NCBI GenBank assembly: GCA_902470895.1
Contig: CABRID010000077.1
Span: 1-9,688, forward strand
Reading direction: 5' to 3'
Source: an uncultured Collinsella sp.
Lineage (GTDB): Bacteria > Actinomycetota > Coriobacteriia > Coriobacteriales > Coriobacteriaceae
DNA length: 9,688 bases
Below are positions 1 through 6,545 of this stretch, one piece after another (position 1 is the stretch's first letter; every line of letters begins with the position of its first letter). The position numbers and the translations under genes are program-made. The notes beneath the pieces were generated by a model. The model saw nothing but the letters and a program-made list of their open reading frames with translations. It was not told where the DNA came from and made no database searches.

Positions 1-47
1 GAGATCAGCCTCGGTCTCGTGGGCTCGGAGATGTGTATAAGAGACAG
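1..47 (+). other. Nextera i7-side sequencing adapter (non-genomic)
   Basis: Bases 14-47 are the Nextera Read 2 transposon adapter, ending in the 19-base Tn5 mosaic end (29-47). Bases 1-5 (GAGAT) match the end of the P7 primer. Bases 6-13 (CAGCCTCG) sit where the eight-base i7 index belongs, and I recall them as the N710 index. This is library sequence, so genome begins at 48. Any peptide read through it (for example minus-strand LLYTSPSPRDRG) is an artefact. Confidence 0.98.
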
Positions 48-52
48 CTACC

Positions 53-817
53 ATGATTAATTCGGTAATGAATATATCGAACGCGCGTAAGGCGTTTGGC
101 GGCAATGAGGTGCTCAAGGATATCTCGCTTGAGGTGAAGCGTGGCGAGGTCGTGGCGATTATCGGGCCTTCGGGTGGCGGCAAGTCCACGCTGCTGCGGT
201 GTGCCACGCTGCTCGAGACACTCGACGGAGGCTCGCTCTCGTTTGGCGACCTTGCCGTTGCGACGGATGAGGGTTCGGGCGCGGTCTATGCGAAGGGCGA
301 TGTGCCCAAGCAGGCGCGCTCGCGATTCGGCCTGGTGTTCCAAAATTACAACCTGTTCCCGCACTATACGGTGATGAAAAACATCACCGATGCGCCGATT
401 CGCGTGCTTAAGCGTCCGCGCGAGCAGGCGGAAGCCCGCGCTCACGAGCTGATTGCACAAATGGGGCTGACGGGCAACGAGAACAAGGTGCCGTGTGAGC
501 TTTCGGGCGGTCAGCAACAGCGTGTGAGTATCGCCCGCGCCCTGGCGCTCGATCCGGAAATCTTATTCTTTGACGAGCCGACCTCGGCGCTCGATCCCGA
601 GCTAACGGCCGAGGTGCTGCGTGTCATTAAAGACCTGGCGGCGCAGAATATGACGATGGTGATCGTGACCCATGCGATGCAGTTTGCGCGCGATGTTGCC
701 GATCGCGTGGTCTTTATGGACGGAGGCCGCATTGTCGAGGAGGGCCCGGCCGAGCAGGTTATCGATCATCCGCGTGAGCAACGTACCCGTGAGTTCTTGA
801 GTCGTATCGAGGGCTAA
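53..817 (+). CDS. Amino-acid-type ABC transporter ATP-binding protein (GlnQ/HisP-like)
   Basis: This is a cytoplasmic ATPase that would power a polar-amino-acid uptake ABC importer. All nucleotide-binding motifs are intact in the 254 residues: Walker A GPSGGGKST (39-46, preceded by G38), Q-loop Q97 in VFQNYNLFPH, signature LSGGQ (150-154), Walker B ILFFDEP with catalytic E175, D-loop SALD (178-181) and H-loop H207. The length and the FPHYTVMKNI and REQRTREFL stretches fit the glutamine/histidine/arginine class; the exact substrate cannot be read from the ATPase. Its permease and binding-protein genes are absent and probably lie upstream, beyond the contig edge. Only five genomic bases precede the ATG, so no ribosome-binding site can be seen. 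The start is therefore provisional: the gene could begin further upstream, or at the ATG at 68. A terminator follows closely. Confidence 0.93.
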   Translation: MINSVMNISNARKAFGGNEVLKDISLEVKRGEVVAIIGPSGGGKSTLLRCATLLETLDGGSLSFGDLAVATDEGSGAVYAKGDVPKQARSRFGLVFQNYNLFPHYTVMKNITDAPIRVLKRPREQAEARAHELIAQMGLTGNENKVPCELSGGQQQRVSIARALALDPEILFFDEPTSALDPELTAEVLRVIKDLAAQNMTMVIVTHAMQFARDVADRVVFMDGGRIVEEGPAEQVIDHPREQRTREFLSRIEG

Positions 818-837
818 GCTCAGCTATGTATTGAGAA

Positions 838-878
838 GAAGCCGCCGCGGGTCTTATGGACTGCGGCGGCTTTTATTT
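838..878 (+). terminator. Rho-independent terminator after the ABC ATPase gene
   Basis: GCCGCCGC (841-848) pairs perfectly with GCGGCGGC (863-870). An inner GTC/GAC (851-853/859-861) shortens the loop, and a TTTTATTT tract follows. It lies 23 bases past the stop codon and closes the ABC transcription unit, so the downstream EF-G-like gene needs its own promoter. Confidence 0.9.
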
Positions 879-1005
879 GTATCGATGGGGTTTAATAATC
901 GCCTGGCATACTTGCTCTGTCCTCTCGCCGCCTGTATTCATACGTGCGCCGAAAGGTATGCATGGACAGCCGCCCGTGAGGGTAGGGTGGTGGCATAGGA
1001 CATTT

Positions 1006-1070
1006 GGAGGGTGAGTCGGCTCGGCTGCCGACCATGCTGCTCCCGGGATGGCACCGACCGCGAACTCTCC
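1006..1070 (+). promoter_or_regulatory. Possible structured RNA leader of the EF-G2-like gene
   Basis: The gap 818-1114 has no credible gene. Part of it can fold: GGAGGGT (1006-1012) pairs with ACTCTCC (1064-1070) over 7 bp including one G-U. This encloses a perfect 6-bp hairpin GTCGGC/GCCGAC (1015-1020/1027-1032). GTCGG (1015-1019) can instead pair with CCGAC at 1054-1058, and that CCGAC can pair with GTTGG at 1073-1077, so mutually exclusive folds exist close to the start codon. No riboswitch class is recognised. In GC-rich DNA such pairings also arise by chance. Upstream, TTGCTC-17-TATTCA near 914-942 is only a weak promoter match. Confidence 0.3.
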
Positions 1071-1102
1071 CCGTTGGCGTCGCGCATTGCGCGCGGCCCT
1101 GC

Positions 1103-1110
1103 AAGGAGGT
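1103..1110 (+). promoter_or_regulatory. Strong Shine-Dalgarno that fixes the EF-G2 start
   Basis: AAGGAGGT lies four bases before the ATG at 1115. The reading frame is open further upstream to a TTG at 1004, but those 37 codons lack a comparable ribosome-binding site and precede the family's usual N-terminus (the P-loop about 15 residues in). The ATG at 1115 is therefore chosen. Confidence 0.9.
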
Positions 1111-1114
1111 CATC

Positions 1115-3190
1115 ATGGGTGCTCCCAAGACCGGTAACGTAAGGAACGTGGTGCTCGTAGGCCAAGGCGGGGTGGGCAAGACTTCGCTCGCCGAGGCCAT
1201 GCTCCACCTTTCCGGCAAGACCGCCCGCCTGGGCGGCCACGACGGCACCAAGCCCACGCTCGACTATGACCCCGAAGAGGTCAAGCGTGCATTTTCCATC
1301 TCGACGACCATCGCGCCGATCGACTGGAAGGGCGCGCGCATCAATGTGCTCGATGCCCCGTGCTACCCCGATTTTATCGGCGACGCCTTTGCCGCGATGA
1401 GCGTTTGCGAGACGGCTCTGTTTGTGGTCGACGCCGAGGCCGGCCCGCAGCCTACGACGGTTAAGCTCTGGTATGCCGCCGAGGACCTGCGCCTGGCGCG
1501 TGCGGTGTTCGTAAACCGCCTGTCGCGCTCCGAGGCCAGCTTTGCGACCACGATGGGCCTGCTGCAGGAGCGCTTTGGCACGCGCCTGGGCGCCGTGACC
1601 CTTCCCTGGGGCGAGGGCGAGGACTTTGACGGCATCATCGACCTGGTGCGCATGAAGGCGCGCCATTGCAACGGCACCGAAGCCGTTGAGTCGGAGATTC
1701 CCGAGGAGTATCGTGCCCAGGCCGAGGAAGCCCATGACCATCTGTGCGAGCTGGTGGCCGAGGCTGACGATGAGCTGATGATGAAGTACCTGGAAGGCGA
1801 GGAGACGCTGACGCAGGAGGAGCTTGAAGGCCTGCTGTCGAAGGCGATCGCCGAGCGCATCTTTGTGCCGGTCTTTGCGGGCGATTGCATTAAGGAGCAG
1901 GGCGTCAACTCGCTGATGGACGACATTGCGACGTACTTCCCGGCGCCGACCGACTACGGCGAGATGCCGCTTATCGACGGCGATTCGCTCAAGATCTCGA
2001 GCGACGATGATCGTCCGGTGGCGTTTGTGTTTAAGACCCTGGCCGATCCGCAGCAGGGTCGCATCAGCTTTATCAAGGTGCTGACGGGTACGCTTGAGCC
2101 GGGCCTTGAGCTGGTCAACGCGCGCACGCGCAAGGGCGACCGTCTGGCCCACCTGTATGTGATGTGCGGCCGCGACATGACCGAGGTCGGTCACGCCTAT
2201 GCCGGCGACATTATCGTGGCACCCAAGCTGGCTGCCGAAACGGGCGATACGCTCTCGATTACCGGCAAGGTCGAGGCTGCGGCGTTTAAGTTCCCCAACT
2301 CGCAGTACCGCATTGCCATCGAGGCCGAGAATCGCGGCGACGAAGAGAAGCTCTACACGTTTATCGAGAAGGCCTGCAAGGCCGATCCGACCATGAGCAT
2401 CGACCGCGACGAGGAGACCGGCCAGACCATTATCTCCGCCGTTGGTGAGGCGCAGGTTTCGGTGCTGCTCAACCGTCTGGAGGACCGCACCAAGGTCGTT
2501 GCCAAGAGCGTGCCGATCCGCATTCCGTATCGCGAGACCATTCGCCGTACGGCAAGCGCGCAGGGCCGCCACAAGAAACAGACTGGCGGTGCCGGTCAGT
2601 ATGGCGACTGCTGGCTGCGCGTTGAGCCGCTCATTGGGCCCGACGGCACGAGCGATGGCTATGAGTTTGTAGACGAGGTCGTGGGTGGCCGCATCCCGCG
2701 CTCGCTCATCCCCGCCGTGGACAAGGGTGTCCAGGAGACCATGAAGGACGGCATCATTGCCGGCTACCCGCTCACGGGCATTCGCGTGGCTGTGTACGAC
2801 GGCTCGTATCACAGCGTCGACTCCAACGAGATGGCGTTCCGCGCGGCGGCTCGCATCGGCCTGCGCAAGGCGTGCGCCGATGCCGACCCGGTGGTGCTGG
2901 AGCCCATCGAGGAAATCACGGTGACTATTCCCGAAAGCTACGCCGGCGCTGTGATGGGCGACATCTCGGCATCGCGCGGTCGCGTGACGGGCATGGAGAC
3001 CGATGAGCGCGGCGACACCGTGGTCATTGCCCAGGCGCCGCTGGCAGAGCTGACGGATTATTCGACGCGCCTGCGCTCTATCACGCGCGGCACGGGTGAC
3101 TTTACCATGAAGCCCGCAGGCTATGAGCAGGTGCCTTATGACGTTCAGGCCAAGCTGGTCGAGCGCTATGAGGAGGGCCGCGCCAAGTAA
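1115..3190 (+). CDS. EF-G2-like translational GTPase paralogue (FusA2 type)
   Basis: The 691-residue protein has the full elongation factor G layout: G domain, domains II and III, domain IV with the KKQTGGAGQYGD stretch, and domain V. It is the divergent EF-G2 type, not the housekeeping translocase. P-loop GQGGVGKT is at 16-23 and the switch I-like STTIAP at 63-68. The G3 box reads DAPCYPDF (80-87), against DTPGHVDF in canonical EF-G. Tyr for the catalytic His is, as I recall, typical of EF-G2 proteins, but Cys83 for the G3 glycine is unusual. The G4 box reads NRLS (134-137) instead of NKxD, losing the aspartate that selects guanine. Ribosome binding is likely; normal GTP hydrolysis or guanine specificity is doubtful. 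Known actinobacterial EF-G2 paralogues lack the essential translocase role. It is a single-gene unit between two terminators. Confidence 0.9.
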   Translation: MGAPKTGNVRNVVLVGQGGVGKTSLAEAMLHLSGKTARLGGHDGTKPTLDYDPEEVKRAFSISTTIAPIDWKGARINVLDAPCYPDFIGDAFAAMSVCETALFVVDAEAGPQPTTVKLWYAAEDLRLARAVFVNRLSRSEASFATTMGLLQERFGTRLGAVTLPWGEGEDFDGIIDLVRMKARHCNGTEAVESEIPEEYRAQAEEAHDHLCELVAEADDELMMKYLEGEETLTQEELEGLLSKAIAERIFVPVFAGDCIKEQGVNSLMDDIATYFPAPTDYGEMPLIDGDSLKISSDDDRPVAFVFKTLADPQQGRISFIKVLTGTLEPGLELVNARTRKGDRLAHLYVMCGRDMTEVGHAYAGDIIVAPKLAAETGDTLSITGKVEAAAFKFPNSQYRIAIEAENRGDEEKLYTFIEKACKADPTMSIDRDEETGQTIISAVGEAQVSVLLNRLEDRTKVVAKSVPIRIPYRETIRRTASAQGRHKKQTGGAGQYGDCWLRVEPLIGPDGTSDGYEFVDEVVGGRIPRSLIPAVDKGVQETMKDGIIAGYPLTGIRVAVYDGSYHSVDSNEMAFRAAARIGLRKACADADPVVLEPIEEITVTIPESYAGAVMGDISASRGRVTGMETDERGDTVVIAQAPLAELTDYSTRLRSITRGTGDFTMKPAGYEQVPYDVQAKLVERYEEGRAK

Positions 3191-3226
3191 CGCGTGGTTT
3201 TGCCTGCAACATGCATGCCGATGCAA

Positions 3227-3259
3227 GGGCCGCCCTGGGTAACCGGGGCGGCCCTTTTT
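3227..3259 (+). terminator. Rho-independent terminator after the EF-G2 gene
   Basis: A perfect 9-bp stem, GGGCCGCCC (3227-3235) with GGGCGGCCC (3246-3254), has a 10-base loop and is followed by TTTTT. It begins 36 bases after the stop. Read on the other strand it has only two Ts after the stem, so it is a poor terminator for the convergent nuclease gene. Confidence 0.92.
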
Positions 3260-3267
3260 GATCCCTT

Positions 3268-3304
3268 GGGGACGGAGGAAAACGGATCATTTTAGGTTTT
3301 GGGG
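3268..3304. repeat. Candidate dispersed intergenic repeat, distant relative of the 49-bp repeats
   Basis: On the minus strand this begins CCCCAAAACC and ends CCGTCCCC. That is the same general plan as the 49-bp repeats at 4459 and 6546 (CCCCA, then AAAACC and AAAAT blocks, then GTCCC). The similarity is loose and was judged by eye. It sits between two convergent genes, a typical site for dispersed palindromic repeats. It could simply be unrelated spacer. Confidence 0.25.
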
Positions 3305-3318
3305 CAGCTTGGTCGGTC

Positions 3319-4302
3319 CTAGTCTCCCGAGGCCTGGTTGCGGCCGGTAGCGTAGTCGATCTGCACGTGCGGCTGCAGGTTGTAGCAATATACGTGGAAG
3401 CAGAGGGTCTTGCCGTGGTCCTCGACCGATTGCGCCTCAAGGCGCATGCCACGGCAGACAAGTTCCTCTTCGTTATACATGGGCGTGACGCGGTAGAGCA
3501 CATGGTTACCCGTATCGCGAATATAGTTGAGAATCTGCTCTTCAAACGGCAGCATGCCCGTCTCGTTGAGATAACGCGTGCCGGTGAGGAGATTCTTGCG
3601 ATTGGCGTTCTCGCCGCAGAGTGACCAGGCGATAAGGTGGCAGCGGTTGTAGAGGCTCTGGCCTGGAATAAAGTCGTAGCGCTGTTGGTGCCAACCGGCA
3701 GGATGGATGCGCGAGATGTCGCCGCGCTTTCCCTGTCCGAGTGATTCGGGGCCCACGCAGGCGAGCGCTTTGCGGGTGCGGCCCAAGCTGTCGAGCTTGG
3801 AGAACTTCTTAAAGCAACCTTCTTCTGTAGCGCGCTCGTATTCATCGAGGGTGAATGACGGCGTGCCGAGCGGGTGCGTGCTGTCGGCGCGCAGGGCAAC
3901 GTAGGGGTTGCCGGCGTAGTCGGGAATGCTGCTGAGATATACGCCGCGGGCGCGGTGGAGATCGGGGTTTTCGACCTCGTCGATGGGGGTGGCGGCGCTG
4001 TCTGTGGAAGCACCGTCGCCGGTGTCGGTTGCGGCGGAATTGGAGCCATCGCCGGAGTCTTGGCTATTTTGAGAGTCCGAGGAGCTCGCTGTTCCCGATT
4101 CGAGTCGGGCAACCAGGTCCGCCTCGTCGTCGGTGCGGCTGGGACTCTCGTCTTGCTTCTCGGCCAGAGCCGCTGCCTGCTCATCGCTTTGCGGCGACAA
4201 CAGCTTGGGCGCCCCGTCGAGCGACCCTGTGAACAGCGCAAACCCCAGCACCACGGCGGTGCCGATGGAAAGTACTTGCTTGTAGGCGGACTTGCGCGAC
4301 AT
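3319..4302 (-). CDS. Secreted DNA/RNA non-specific endonuclease (beta-beta-alpha metal type)
   Basis: The 327-residue protein has a basic N-terminus and a hydrophobic segment (about 10-25, ending FALFTGSLDGA), consistent with a Sec signal peptide or membrane anchor. There is no lipobox cysteine. A Ser/Asp/Gly/Thr-rich, probably disordered linker spans about 68-108. The nuclease domain fills 115-327. Its active-site stretch YNRCHLIAWSL (218-228) holds presumed general base H222, and ENANRKNLLTGTRYLN (231-246) supplies the metal-binding asparagine region. The family usually has DRGH; NRCH is, as I recall, a common variant in the EndA/NucA-like secreted branch of Gram-positives. The GNHVLYRVTP and YNLQPHVQIDYATG stretches also fit that family. 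It would degrade extracellular nucleic acid for nutrition, biofilm turnover or DNA processing; a DNA-uptake role is possible but unsupported by neighbours. AGGAG (4308-4312, minus strand) lies five bases before the ATG. Confidence 0.88.
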   Translation of the reverse strand: MSRKSAYKQVLSIGTAVVLGFALFTGSLDGAPKLLSPQSDEQAAALAEKQDESPSRTDDEADLVARLESGTASSSDSQNSQDSGDGSNSAATDTGDGASTDSAATPIDEVENPDLHRARGVYLSSIPDYAGNPYVALRADSTHPLGTPSFTLDEYERATEEGCFKKFSKLDSLGRTRKALACVGPESLGQGKRGDISRIHPAGWHQQRYDFIPGQSLYNRCHLIAWSLCGENANRKNLLTGTRYLNETGMLPFEEQILNYIRDTGNHVLYRVTPMYNEEELVCRGMRLEAQSVEDHGKTLCFHVYCYNLQPHVQIDYATGRNQASGD

Positions 4303-4422
4303 GGAGGCTCCTGGATGGACGGTTGGGAATCTACCAGTCTAGCAGGAGCCGGCAGGGGCCGTTCTGTCGAACAAATACTCAAGATTTGGGATAGACGCTA
4401 CTGATTCATTTGCCTCATATGG

Positions 4423-4533
4423 AGCTGCGGTGGTTGTGTATGTGGGGGCTATTTTGCGTTTCCCCAGATAAAACCCGCCAAAATAAACCTGTCCCTTATT
4501 GGCAGGTTAATCGTGAGTTATTTCACCGCAGCT
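4423..4533. repeat. 10-bp inverted repeat enclosing 49-bp repeat copy A
   Basis: AGCTGCGGTG (4423-4432) and its exact complement CACCGCAGCT (4524-4533) bracket a 91-base interior containing repeat copy A. The whole could be a small (111-bp) palindrome-ended insertion or a long hairpin. Copy B lacks the same arms; only a 6-bp GACTGC/GCAGTC (6531-6536/6603-6608) surrounds it, so the relationship is uncertain. Confidence 0.4.
4459..4507. repeat. 49-bp palindromic repeat, copy A
   Basis: This matches 6546-6594 at 46 of 49 positions in the same orientation. It contains arms ACCCGCCAA (4473-4481) and TTGGCAGGT (4499-4507). They pair completely on the minus strand (one G-U) but have a C/A mismatch on the plus strand. 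It looks like a dispersed REP-like hairpin element. It lies between the nuclease gene and the regulator's operator array. Confidence 0.75.
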
Positions 4534-4702
4534 TAAGGTACGGTTGGGATGTGCGCACTTTAAAGAGAGGAACCCATGATTAGAGAGGTCGCGTTCGTCT
4601 CTCTAAATGTCTCTCTAAAGAGAAAGCCAGCTAACGAGATAACATTGGGCAATCTACCAGAGAATTCGATACATCTCTCTAAATGTCTCTCTAAAATAAG
4701 AT

Positions 4703-4732
4703 GCTTATCTCTCTAAAGTTAGAGAGATAAGC
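4703..4732. promoter_or_regulatory. Perfect 30-bp palindromic operator within the array
   Basis: GCTTATCTCTCTAA (4703-4716) is followed by AG and then the exact complement TTAGAGAGATAAGC (4719-4732). It joins two boxes head to head and directly abuts the putative -10 element. This is the likely highest-affinity site for a dimeric DNA-binding protein. Confidence 0.7.
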
Positions 4733-4738
4733 TATACT
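4733..4738 (+). promoter_or_regulatory. Putative -10 element of the AlbA_2 regulator promoter
   Basis: TATACT differs from TATAAT at one position and lies 35 bases before the start codon. No -35 consensus sits 16-18 bases upstream; that space is filled by the 30-bp palindrome. The promoter may thus be weak or depend on a bound protein. This was read by eye only. Confidence 0.4.
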
Positions 4739-4773
4739 TTAGAGAGATAAATCTATCGTTTTAGAGAGACGGA

Positions 4774-6474
4774 ATGCCAATGCTGCTGGATGAACCTCTT
4801 GGCCTTATTGTTGAGCGCCTTCGCAGGCGGGGGACTGATGACGCATCGGTAGAAGTTAAAGCCTGCACGAATAAATTGAGCGCAGACGTATGGGAGACAG
4901 TGAGCGCTTTTGCGAACACTGCGGGTGGGCTCATTATTTTGGGCCTGAACGAAGCCGAAGGATTTGTTCCTTCGGCTAACTTTGCTATCGATAGGGTGCG
5001 CGATCAGTTTGTTTCGGGTATCGGAGACGGAGGCTCAGCGGCAGTGGTGACCCATGCGCCGCGGTACGAGCTTGATCGAGGCGAGGTCGACGGGCTCCAG
5101 GTGCTTCTAGTGCGCATCTTTGAACTTGAGCTTAAAGCGAAGCCTTGCTATATCGGCGCGCGCGGCGTGCAGAACGGTAGCTACAAGCGCGTGGATGATA
5201 AAGATATCAAGATGTCACCCGCTGAGCTATATGAGCTGCAGAGTGCGTTGCTTCCGAGCGATGCAGACGGCACGGTGGTTTCGGAGGCAACGGTCGAGGA
5301 TTTGGATCCAGATGTCGTGCGGTCTATTATCGCAAATCGCCGGCTGCAGACCCCGCGCGTTTTGCGCGGGGCCGATACGCTGGAAAAGCAGCTGGTCAGA
5401 CTCAATATCACTACAAAGGATGGCGCCGTGAAGCTCGCGGGGCTTCTGTCGGCGGGAATTTACCCCCAGCAGTTCTATCCCAAACTGATGATCGATGTCG
5501 CCGTTCATTCCGATGTGGAAAAATCTGCACCCGGGCAACCCCGGTTCATTGACCGCCAGTTGTGCGATGGCCCGATTCCGGCTTGCATCGAAGATGCCCT
5601 TGCCGCGATTGGACGAAACTTGCGCAAAGCGACGATAGTGCAAGGCGCTGGCAGAAGGGAGGATTGGGAAGTTCCCCAGGAGGTTTTGCGCGAGGCCTTG
5701 GCAAATGCCTGCATCCATCGAGAATATTCGCCCATGTTTGTGGGGCAGGCCGTGAGTGTCGATATCTATCCAGACAGAATAGAGATCAAAAATCCTGGCG
5801 GGCTTTGGGGCGGAAAGACGGTGGACAATCTTGCAGACGGGGAATCGCGCTGCCGAAACCCAAAGCTCATGAGCCTAATGGGGGCGACGCCGTTAGAGCA
5901 TGCCGAGGGGGCCGTTGCGGAAAGCCAGGGATCTGGTATCCCGGCTATGATTCGCGAGATGGAGTCTCGTTCGCTTGGCAGGCCGAAATTTATCGTTAAG
6001 GCCGATTCGTTTACGGTGCTGCTTTCCCGGCACGGGGCGGAGCTTGCTGAAAACCGCACGTGGATTCAGAGCCATGTGGGCACCGAGCTGACGGATCGCG
6101 AAGAAACATTGCTCATGTTTATGCGGGAGCATGGGTGCGTATGCGATGTTCAAAAAATACGAGAGGCCCTGATGTGGGATTCGGATGACATTCGTCTGAT
6201 CTGCGGGGACCTTGTAGATAAACATGCCCTGTCAAAATGCGGCAAAGACACGTTCGAAATTATCGATAGGAACAGAGAACCGTCAGCTTCGACGGCGGAT
6301 AGGATCCTGGAGGCTCTCAGCGCCGAAGTGGATATGACGGCGCGAGAAATAGCGGTTGCATCGGGGGTCAGAATTTCGTCTGTCCGTTACCATCTGCCAA
6401 AAATGGCGGATAAAGGGCTCATCGAAGTAATGGGCTCATCGACGAGTCGTAACCGCCGATATCGGAAGAAGTAG
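4774..6474 (+). CDS. AlbA_2-domain / GHKL-like ATPase / winged-helix transcriptional regulator
   Basis: The 566-residue protein resembles the predicted regulators of COG2865. An N-terminal AlbA_2 (Schlafen-core-like) nucleic-acid-binding domain covers about 20-150, with VEVKA (26-30), FANTAGGLIILGL (46-58) and the closing GSYKRVDD (135-142). A HATPase_c_4-like domain follows: EALANACIHREY (307-318) as N-box, IEIKNPGGLWGG (336-347), RNPKLMSLM (361-369) and GSGIPAM (386-392). A winged-helix-like segment spans about 440-495. A clear C-terminal winged helix (about 506-566) ends in the basic tail RNRRYRKK. It probably acts as a DNA-binding autoregulator of the box array just upstream; its wider targets and ATP use are unknown. 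Start choice is open between the ATGs at 4774 and 4780, as AGAGAG and GACGGA are both weak ribosome-binding sites. AGA and ATA codons (5776-5781) and looser wobble bias differ from its neighbours and hint at transfer. Confidence 0.87.
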   Translation: MPMLLDEPLGLIVERLRRRGTDDASVEVKACTNKLSADVWETVSAFANTAGGLIILGLNEAEGFVPSANFAIDRVRDQFVSGIGDGGSAAVVTHAPRYELDRGEVDGLQVLLVRIFELELKAKPCYIGARGVQNGSYKRVDDKDIKMSPAELYELQSALLPSDADGTVVSEATVEDLDPDVVRSIIANRRLQTPRVLRGADTLEKQLVRLNITTKDGAVKLAGLLSAGIYPQQFYPKLMIDVAVHSDVEKSAPGQPRFIDRQLCDGPIPACIEDALAAIGRNLRKATIVQGAGRREDWEVPQEVLREALANACIHREYSPMFVGQAVSVDIYPDRIEIKNPGGLWGGKTVDNLADGESRCRNPKLMSLMGATPLEHAEGAVAESQGSGIPAMIREMESRSLGRPKFIVKADSFTVLLSRHGAELAENRTWIQSHVGTELTDREETLLMFMREHGCVCDVQKIREALMWDSDDIRLICGDLVDKHALSKCGKDTFEIIDRNREPSASTADRILEALSAEVDMTAREIAVASGVRISSVRYHLPKMADKGLIEVMGSSTSRNRRYRKK

Positions 6475-6484
6475 ATGCAGCCGG

Positions 6485-6533
6485 GTCGCCTCTCTAGTGC
6501 CTCTCGAAGTTAGATGGGTGCTAGAGGAGCGAC
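6485..6533. repeat. Imperfect inverted repeat after the regulator gene
   Basis: GTCGCCTCTCTAG (6485-6497) and CTAGAGGAGCGAC (6521-6533) are complementary at 11 of 13 positions across a 23-base loop. No T-run follows, so it is not a standard terminator. The arms contain CTCTCTAG, and an 11-base tandem (6488-6509) carries CCTCTC twice, reminiscent of the upstream boxes. It may be a degenerate downstream binding site. Confidence 0.4.
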
Positions 6534-6545
6534 TGCCTCGCGATA

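Larger units (their letters stand above)
4598..4769. promoter_or_regulatory. Operator-like array of TCTCTCTAAA boxes upstream of the AlbA_2 regulator
   Basis: Exact TCTCTCTAAA starts at 4598, 4610, 4674, 4686 and 4708. Its exact complement TTTAGAGAGA starts at 4738 and 4760, with a one-mismatch copy at 4718. Looser copies lie at 4579 (ATTAGAGAGG) and 4559-4570. The first two boxes and the next two form an exact 22-bp direct repeat (4598-4619 and 4674-4695). Centre spacings of 10, 12, 20, 22 and 64 bases are near whole helical turns. The array spans the putative promoter, and its last box covers the only purine-rich ribosome-binding region. The pattern fits cooperative binding, most simply by the adjacent regulator itself (autoregulation). 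That protein assignment is inference. Confidence 0.75.

Noticed and set aside
5..517. A 170-codon minus-strand frame opposite the ABC ATPase gene
   Set aside because: It is a shadow of the ABC gene, and its last residues (LLYTSPSPRDRG) are translated adapter.
938..3226. A 762-codon open frame on the minus strand opposite the EF-G2 gene
   Set aside because: It is the complement of a strongly GC-biased gene, has no recognisable domain, is rich in His/Arg/Ala, and runs across the terminator and leader. Long antisense frames are expected in such DNA.
3227..3259. Bidirectional terminator for the EF-G2 and nuclease genes
   Set aside because: The minus-strand side has only two Ts after the stem, so only plus-strand termination is supported.
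3102..4382. A 426-codon minus-strand frame overlapping the nuclease gene
   Set aside because: Its composition is Pro/Arg/Ser/Thr-rich with no domain, and it overlaps a gene with a clear signal segment, active site and ribosome-binding site in another frame.
4598..4769. CRISPR array
   Set aside because: Repeat units are only 10 bp, occur in both orientations, have spacings as short as 10-12 bases, and no cas gene is present. An operator array explains them better.
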